In this document: positions 21,087 to 27,019 of the stretch, piece by piece
Numbering within the stretch: position 1 is the stretch's first letter
How the letters are laid out: each line of letters begins with the position of its first letter
DNA from: Chromera velia
Taxonomy: Eukaryota; Sar; Chromeraceae
Length of the DNA: 27,019 bases
Assembly: GCA_018398765.1 (NCBI GenBank)
Contig: JAHBMJ010001714.1
Location: forward strand, 1-27,019
Direction: 5' to 3'
The notes under the pieces: model-generated
Database searches by the model: none
The model's input: only the letters and a program-made list of their open reading frames with translations
Told to the model about the DNA's origin: nothing
Position numbers and translations under genes: made by a program

Positions 21087-23212
21087 CTACTCGATGGTAT
21101 CGTCTGTGGGGGACAAAAAGGTAAATTGGCGGTAACGGCATAAAGGGAGTAAATATGAACACCGGGAAGAACTCGATGTGGTACTGAAAAAAAGCAGTGG
21201 AATGAATGCACAAGGAAGCACATGAAGGAAGGAACAAGAAAGAACCGGTCGATGGGCATCTTGACTTACGTGCTTGAAGTCCTTCTTCCTTTTGCCTCTG
21301 TCTTTCACTTCTGCGTTTCTCCAACGCATCACTGGACAGGTGTTTGTCCCCCAGTGTGCCCTGCGAAGCCCCAAAGAGTGTTCCCCTGTTCTCCGGAATG
21401 AAGTCGAAGTCCTCATCTAAAATCATCACCAAGTCACCCTCTTTTGCCCCCCTCTCTTCTAAAGCTCGAGAGATACCCATAGCACCCATTGCACGTCTAA
21501 ATCTGGTGTGCGCGTCTCCAAAATCCCAATTCGACATGGACACCAGACGCTCGATGCGATTCCCATGAACTCTCCACTGCCCTGTAGCGGGAGGAGAGAA
21601 AGCAAAGGGAGTACCATTTCTTCACATTCAAACCATCATATGAACGGGGTGTCTGAAGGAAAGGGAAAAGAAAAGAAGGGACGAAACCCGCTGGCCAGCG
21701 TTTCTCAATCAATCAATCGCTATCCAGATAGATCTCTCTCTGGGAAGGGAAGAAATGCCTGAAACCCCCCTCGTTTGATGGTCCTCTGCCTTTTCTCATT
21801 TTCATGTGTTTTTGTCCTCAACGCCAAACCATGGCTGTCCATGAACTTCTGCTGGTGCTTGCAGCAGAGTGACAGGCTATTCTAGTGACTCACTGACGGA
21901 CAGATGGGGTGCTTGAGTGAGTGCCCATCTGCGTGTCTGTCTGAGCCTCTCCTGACTGACTGACTGACTGACTGACTGACTGACTCACTGCCTGACTGAC
22001 TGCCTGCCTGAGTGACTGACTGACTCACTGACTGATTGACTGACTGACTGACTCACTGCCTGCCTGACTGACTGACTCACTGACTGACTGACTCACTGAC
22101 TGATTGACTGACTGACTGCCTGGCCGACTGACTGACTGACCGACTGACTGACTCACTGACTGATTGACTGACTGACTGCCTGACCGACTAACTGACTCAC
22201 CGCCTGACTGAATGCCTGACTGACTGACTGACTGTCTGCCTGCCTGCCTGCCTGCCTGACTGACTGATTGACTGCCTGCCTGCCTGCCTGCCTGACCGAC
22301 TGACTGACTGACTGACTCACTGCCTGCCTGCCTGCCTGCCTGACTGACTGACTCACTGACTGACTGACTGATTGACTGACTGATTGACTGACTGACTGAC
22401 TGACTGACTGACTCACTGACTGACCTGGGTATTTGACGGGATCACTCTCTATCCAGAACCCTCTCTCCTGTCCCTCGTCGACTTCCTCTAAATTCACAGA
22501 CAGCCCCGCAGCCCCATCTGACAGCTGTTGTGCGTGCGTCGAGAGCACGGTCCTCTTCTGCGGCCTCTCCTCCCACACTGCCTTCACAGCTTCTCTCTCC
22601 TCCTCAGACAGGGACGAGAGGGCAGACCCCTTCACCAGGAGGGAAGCACTCTCCTCAGACACCTCCCGCCCCCCTGAAGTTTCCAGAGAGGTGTCCAGGA
22701 AAGTGAGGAGTTTCGACAGCCGTCCCATCAGCTCCTTCGTTCTGGAGTGGCTCACAGCTGCAGGCAGAAAGAACGTTCACCTCCGTGGGAAGACAGAAGG
22801 AAGCAGACACACGCGGGCAAAGAGAGAGAGGCACACAGAAACGGGCAGACAGACATACACGCATACGCATCACACACACAACCACACGCACGCGTAGACA
22901 CACGGGAAGAGGGAGGCTGCATTCCGTGCCCCACTCCGTCTCTCCTCAACAGCCCCGAAGAACAGACAGACTCCGACCGGCCCGGCCGCTCCTCGATTTC
23001 CTTCATTTCTGCCCCCCCCAGCTCCCACTGAAGGAACCTGCCCGACTCAGACGGAGTGCGACATTGATCGATCAAACAGGAAGGCAGGAGAGCGGATCAT
23101 GAGGACAAAAATCTATGGTACTTTTTCGGCTTTTCTCTGTCCCCTCATCTCTGAATTCTTCATCAACAAAAACAGCGACAGGGAGGAGAGACAAAAGAAA
23201 AACCACACACAT

Positions 23213-23276
<64 letters not shown>

Positions 23277-25520
23277 ACACCGACCGGATATTTCTATAAC
23301 CCGGCTGTGTCCACTTGCTTTCTTCAACTTTTCGATCACCTCCTCCTTCTTTTCTCTCGCGTCCTCGATATCCATTTTTGTCAACACGATCACCTGAGGC
23401 TTCTTCGCCAGCTTCTCTGAAAACATCGCCAACTCCAAATTTACGTCCAGAAAATCCTGTACGGGGTCTTCGGAGGTTCCGTCAATCAAGTGGGCAATGA
23501 TCTGACACCTCTCGACATGCCGAAGGAACGCTAGACCCAACCCCACCCCCCTGTGTGCGCCCTCAATCAACCCCGGAATATCCGCAAGAACCAACGACTC
23601 CCTCCCTCCCGAGAACTTATTCTTATCCCCCTTTCCCTTTCCATCTGAATGCCAGACCCCGAGGTTGGGGACCACAGTTGTGAAGGCATACGAGGCGCAT
23701 TTGGGCTGCGCATTTGTCACCGCCTTCAACAGCGTGCTCTTGCCAGCGTTGGGAACTCCCACGAGGCCCACGTCAGCCAGAAGCTGCAACTCTAGGGAGA
23801 TCCACCGTTTCACCCCCTTCTCCCCTCTCTCTGACATCCTCGGACTGGGGTTCCTGTTCGTTCGTTTGTTCGTTCAACAAACCAATACAGACAGACAGAC
23901 AAACAGGCATACGTACAGGCGCGCATCAATTCAACTGGACTCTGTACGAAAGAAGAAGCGCTGAATCGGGCAAAGCTGCTGTGGTCAGGAAGCGGCCAGA
24001 TCGACGAGTGGAGGGAGTGGCTGGTTGGGAGGAAGAAGAGAGTCACCTGCAGACTAGACTTGTGTGGTGGAAGAAAAAAAAACAGCTGCGAAAAACGATC
24101 CGAAAAAACAACGATTTTGAGCACCCAGAAACAGCGTCGTCGTCTCCTTCCTCTGTCTGTTGCTCTTTTGCCCCGGATTTTTATTTTCACAACCCAGGCA
24201 CACCCGCTCGCACGCCCATCGCTCTAGTACAAAAAGAGAAGGCTACAATCAAAGCCCCGACCGAACAGACTGACCTGTCACTTTTGAATTGGGCGTTTCC
24301 ACGCCCCCCTCTCCCTCCCCTTGCAACCTGCAAGGAAGGAAGAAATGAAGTGAAAGAAAAAAATCCAAAGAGCTTCGGCGAGAAGTACCGCAGAGTGGAA
24401 GATCTGCAAGGAGAAGCCGGAAAGAAAGTCGAAACGACGCAAAGACTGCACCGGCACTCAGAACTTCGCATCGATTCATCAACACAGCCAGAAGGAGAAG
24501 GAAGAGGAGAGCAGAGAGAGAAAGACGGACCCTCAACACCTGTCCTGGTTCTTTCAATTCCCCTGCCAGTCTTCCCTTCTGGTCCCTGACTACAGTCCCG
24601 GGGGGAACCTTGACGAAAGAGTCGCGGCCCTTTTCCTGCATGCAGAGAAAAAAAGAAAAAATAACACACCAAAAAAGATTGAGCCACGGACGCTACATGA
24701 ATACATACCTGCCTGAGTGCCTACCTGCCTGCCTGCCTGCCTGACTGACCCCGTTCTGCTTCTTGCTTGTTCCATGCATTCCTCTCTCCCCCTTATGATG
24801 GACGTTGTACCTGACGGACTGGAGGGTGTTCATGCCAGGCTCACAAACTAGAAAGACTGAACCACCTGCCCCCCCACTACCCCCATCAGGACCCCCAAAC
24901 TCCACTGCATACTCCCGTCGCATCGATGAACAGCCGTCTCCTCCATCCCCCCCCTGGACGTAAATTCGGGCTTTGTCGAAAAACTGCCACTCCCTGTCAT
25001 TCCCCCTCTTTACAGTCCCATGGATGTCCACATCGTCGTACCAACTCTCTCGTCTGAGGACGTTAGGGTCCTCCTCCTCTTCTTCTTCGTCATCGTCGTC
25101 ATAGTCGTCCGCGTCCTCGTCCTCTTCCTTGGCCTGTTGTGCTTTTCTTTGCTGTACCATCGCTAACTGTTCTTTCTTTGCATTCCATTTTTCTTCCGAC
25201 AACTCAGAGACGGGGGTCGCTCTTGGCACAGTCTTCACACGCAGTCCTGAAAAAACGCTCCCGGCAAGCGATTGTGATCGCAGGGCAGAGACGGGCTCAG
25301 ATTCTTTCCTGTCGTCTCCATGTGCCAACGCTTCTGTTGCTTCCCCGTCTCCTCCACCACCACATGTTGTTGGAGACGGCGACTTAGTGTTGCAGTGTCT
25401 CGTTCGGTGTAAAGGAGACAAGGGAACAAAGCCTTCCCCCCCTAAACACGAGAAGAGAGCAATTGAACAAATCAGACAGCGCATTGAGACGAAGCGCAGC
25501 GAAATCGAAAAATCAACCAA
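21087..25520 (-). CDS. obg: Obg/CgtA-family GTPase, predicted plastid-targeted, 7 exons
   Basis: Rebuilt exons in transcript order: 25520-24750, 24635-24540, 24327-24275, 23853-23285, 22757-22425, 21581-21270, 21103-21087 (TAG stop); 716 residues with all phases matching. Residues 13-30 form a hydrophobic leader followed by FVPLSPLHR, like the bipartite plastid leaders of red-derived complex plastids. An acidic run follows at about 132-152. The glycine-rich Obg fold runs from about 179 to 311 (FFDKARIYVQGGDGGDG; VARGGRGGRGNAQFKSD). The G domain has G1 GVPNAGKST (339-347), G3 DIPGLIEGA (398-406), G4 TKMD (465-468) and G5 ISA (495-497), the last split by intron 4. An acidic linker leads to the Obg C-terminal (OCT) domain (RIERLVSMSNWDF; KEGDLVMILDEDFDF). 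Obg proteins act in large ribosomal subunit assembly; a plastid-ribosome role is inferred. The start could be M13. The 17-nt last exon is the least certain part. Confidence 0.9.
21953..22424 (-). repeat. Large (GTCA)n array at the 5' end of Obg intron 5
   Basis: About 470 bp of tetranucleotide repeat, written on the plus strand as TGAC with TCAC, TGAT, TGCC and GACC variants. On the transcribed strand it begins exactly at the intron 5 donor GTCAGT. Longer blocks such as CTGACTCACTGACTGATTGA recur, showing higher-order amplification. In the transcribed direction the pure repeat contains no stop in any frame. Confidence 0.95.
23205..23280 (+). repeat. (CA)n microsatellite in Obg intron 4
   Basis: CACA repeats with one ATG and one GCA interruption lie just inside the 5' end of Obg intron 4, starting within a few bases of the GTCGGT donor on the transcribed strand. 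Confidence 0.9.
24713..24749 (-). repeat. GTCA/GGCA array at the Obg intron 1 donor
   Basis: On the transcribed strand intron 1 begins GTCAGTCAGGCAGGCAGG and continues with further GGCA and GGTA units. The donor is thus the first unit of a tetranucleotide array, as in intron 5 of the same gene. Confidence 0.85.
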
Positions 25521-26157
25521 TGAAACTTAATTGAAGACTCGAGAGGACTTCAGCGATCAAACTCCAGGAAGAGATTGCAGGCCTCTGCACATGGCGAGAT
25601 TCAAGAGGTCCATGCAGTAACACGATCATGCGAGCATCGGACTTTGTGGTAGACTGATGGTCACGTATTTACAGAGCAAGAGGGGTCTTCCGGACACTCA
25701 GTGCTGAAACTTATTAGTGGCTTGACGGTTGAAATTGTGCACCGGCCGGGCCCGCGGCCGCGCGTACGTATCGCCTCGGGGGGCAGCTCAGCTCTGCTGA
25801 GATCAGCCGATCGAGAGGCCCTGAGATCGCACGCACTCGCATAACGCATTTTTTCATTTTGGGGGGGGGGGATCGGTTCTGTCTCTATCACAGTTCCAAA
25901 ATGTGCCCCTCAAGCAACTCGCACGGAGCCGCAATCGCGCGTGCCTTACTCGCCTTACTTATACTTTACGCATACGTGCCCTTCAAGTGTAACTCGCACG
26001 GAGTTGCACATGCATATATGATGTGCGCGGTCCTGAAAAGCATAGGCTTCAATTTGGGCTACTACAGTTTTGACCCGTAAATTGTGCTATGAGAGATAAC
26101 GTGTAAGGGCCACCTGGATATATAAAAATAGGGGTGCGCTTCGCTAAGTGGCTCTTA
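25521..26157. other. Upstream flank of Obg; no supported gene
   Basis: The Obg promoter is presumed to lie here. A very GC-rich palindromic patch with CGGCCGGGCCCGCGGCCGCG is at about 25743-25762. AACTCGCACGGAG occurs twice (about 25917 and 25990). A plus-strand frame of 73 codons at 25859-26080 spans both copies but shows no recognisable domain, and I do not call it a gene. Confidence 0.4.
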
Positions 26158-26253
26158 GGGAGGTGGCTCTTAAGTGCCACCCAGATGCATCCGTGCACCG
26201 TCTACGGGAGGTGGCTCTTAAGCGCCACCCAGATGTATCCGTACACTGTCTAC
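26158..26253 (+). repeat. Two tandem 48-bp units with a hairpin core
   Basis: Two head-to-tail copies (26158-26205 and 26206-26253) differ at a few transitions. Each carries GTGGCTCTTAAG(T/C)GCCAC, an inverted repeat with GTGGC/GCCAC arms. A partial third copy (AGTGGCTCTTAGG) lies just to the left. Confidence 0.9.
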
Positions 26254-26450
26254 ACTAAGTACTACGCTTGAACACACCTCTGGCAGCACACGTACATAGA
26301 AGACAAATAAATCGTACCAGATCGGCACAGAGCACCCCACTCTAGTATACCTTTGTATGGTGAAACCCACGGCTGTCCAATTGCAGTGACTCTTTTTTTT
26401 TTTAGCGTGCATCGAGTACAATCAGTTGGCGTCTCTTTTTCTTTAAACCG

Positions 26451-26711
26451 TTGCTTGATCTCGATTTTCTGTCGTCACCCTTCCAAGGCAATCAGATGGA
26501 GGAGTTTGCATCAAGCTCAAGCGGCGCTTTCCCTTCCATAGGTCGGACAGAAGCGGACCCAATGGAAGAGTCTTTTTACCTGCTAGCAAACAAGTTGGAG
26601 ACGGGGACGTATCCGGACCAAACACTAGGGGGTAGCACTATGTTACTGTATAAGGGTGACCCTAACTTTATACATTCTCTAATAAAAAATCTAGACATGA
26701 CGGGCACTTAG
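26451..26711 (+). CDS. Weak small ORF, unrecognised
   Basis: An 86-codon frame ends at TAG near 26711, with a second ATG at 26496 (MEEFASSSSGAF). It is acidic, and the phrase YPDQTLGGSTMLLYKGDP looks protein-like. I recognise no family and see no clear promoter or splice sites. It could be a fragment of a mobile-element protein or a chance frame. Confidence 0.25.
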   Translation: MLDLDFLSSPFQGNQMEEFASSSSGAFPSIGRTEADPMEESFYLLANKLETGTYPDQTLGGSTMLLYKGDPNFIHSLIKNLDMTGT

Positions 26712-27019
26712 TTTATATACCAATCTTTTTTTTCACATTCTAAAGTATTGATTTAAGCTAACAGAACTGATAGCAGGTTACATCTTCACTTCAAAAAATT
26801 AGTTCAAAGTCATGTCGCCATGATTTGGTGGGGTGGCGGGCAGCTTGACCTGGCGGGGCCCTGGAGTCTATCAATGCTTGGCCCCCGCCAACGAAAGTAC
26901 CCGCCAAAAGAAAGTCTACCGTGCTCTTATATCTCCGTCTGCCCCCCACTAGCCCCCCACCACCACCCGCCAGCCTCCCGCTACCACCTGCCACCTAGAT
27001 CTAGGCCTGTGCCCTCACA
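26712..27019. other. Right edge, no supported gene
   Basis: An AT-rich start is followed by a GC-rich part with many CCCGCCA/TGGCGGG words (about 26832-26985). No gene is visible. The window ends inside this region. Confidence 0.4.

Noticed and set aside
20708-21182. Longer Obg C-terminus through the acceptor near 21183
   Set aside because: It would add a tail made mainly of Ser-Leu and Thr-His microsatellite translations, unlike any Obg protein. The short last exon is simpler.
22153-22424. C-terminal Ser-Gln-Val repeat domain of Obg
   Set aside because: The frame stays open only because the GTCA repeat has no stops. Splicing at the GTCAGT donor joins the exon to a well-conserved Obg C-terminal domain, so the repeat is intronic.

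Overview
The window looks like nuclear DNA of a protist alga with a complex (secondary, red-type) plastid, most likely a chromerid such as Chromera velia. That placement is an inference. The support is: genes split by many GT-AG introns; standard code with TAA, TAG and TGA absent from the reconstructed reading frames; an Obg GTPase whose N-terminus reads as a signal peptide followed by an F-V-P plastid-leader motif; a Crinkler/RHS-like NTPase-nuclease of a kind known from oomycetes and alveolates; TGCATGCA motifs; and very abundant TG, TC, GACA and GTCA microsatellites. Another alveolate or a stramenopile alga is not excluded.

Layout. 1-145 is an 8-bp purine array. 1214-1867 (-) is a single-exon gene for a small secreted acidic protein. 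2680-3560 is a diverged pyrimidine-rich minisatellite. 3690-4250 is AT-rich and gene-free. 4619-6382 (-) is a P-loop NTPase joined to a PD-(D/E)xK-type nuclease domain (Crinkler/RHS architecture); an in-frame TAG separates it from a further 46 protein-like codons. 6230-7560 is a composite repeat cluster covering its 5' side. 7917-14147 (+) is a 12-exon gene I reconstructed by hand; all 11 intron phases agree, and it encodes an unrecognised protein of about 646 residues with hydrophobic segments. 14148-20860 has no gene I am sure of; it holds a long AT-rich block, a possible two-exon minus-strand fragment (17876-18237), a 39-bp duplication, long TC/TG tracts and a duplicated unit of about 250 bp. 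21087-25520 (-) is a 7-exon Obg GTPase gene, also phase-consistent, predicted to be plastid-targeted. 25521-27019 holds short repeats and one weak small ORF.

The most general signal is in splicing. Nine of the 17 reconstructed introns begin with GTCAGT, which has C at position +3 and differs from the usual GTRAGT. Several of these donors are also the first unit of a (GTCA)n array, the largest being about 470 bp in Obg intron 5. The genes do not form an obvious pathway; they look like independent nuclear loci separated by repeats.
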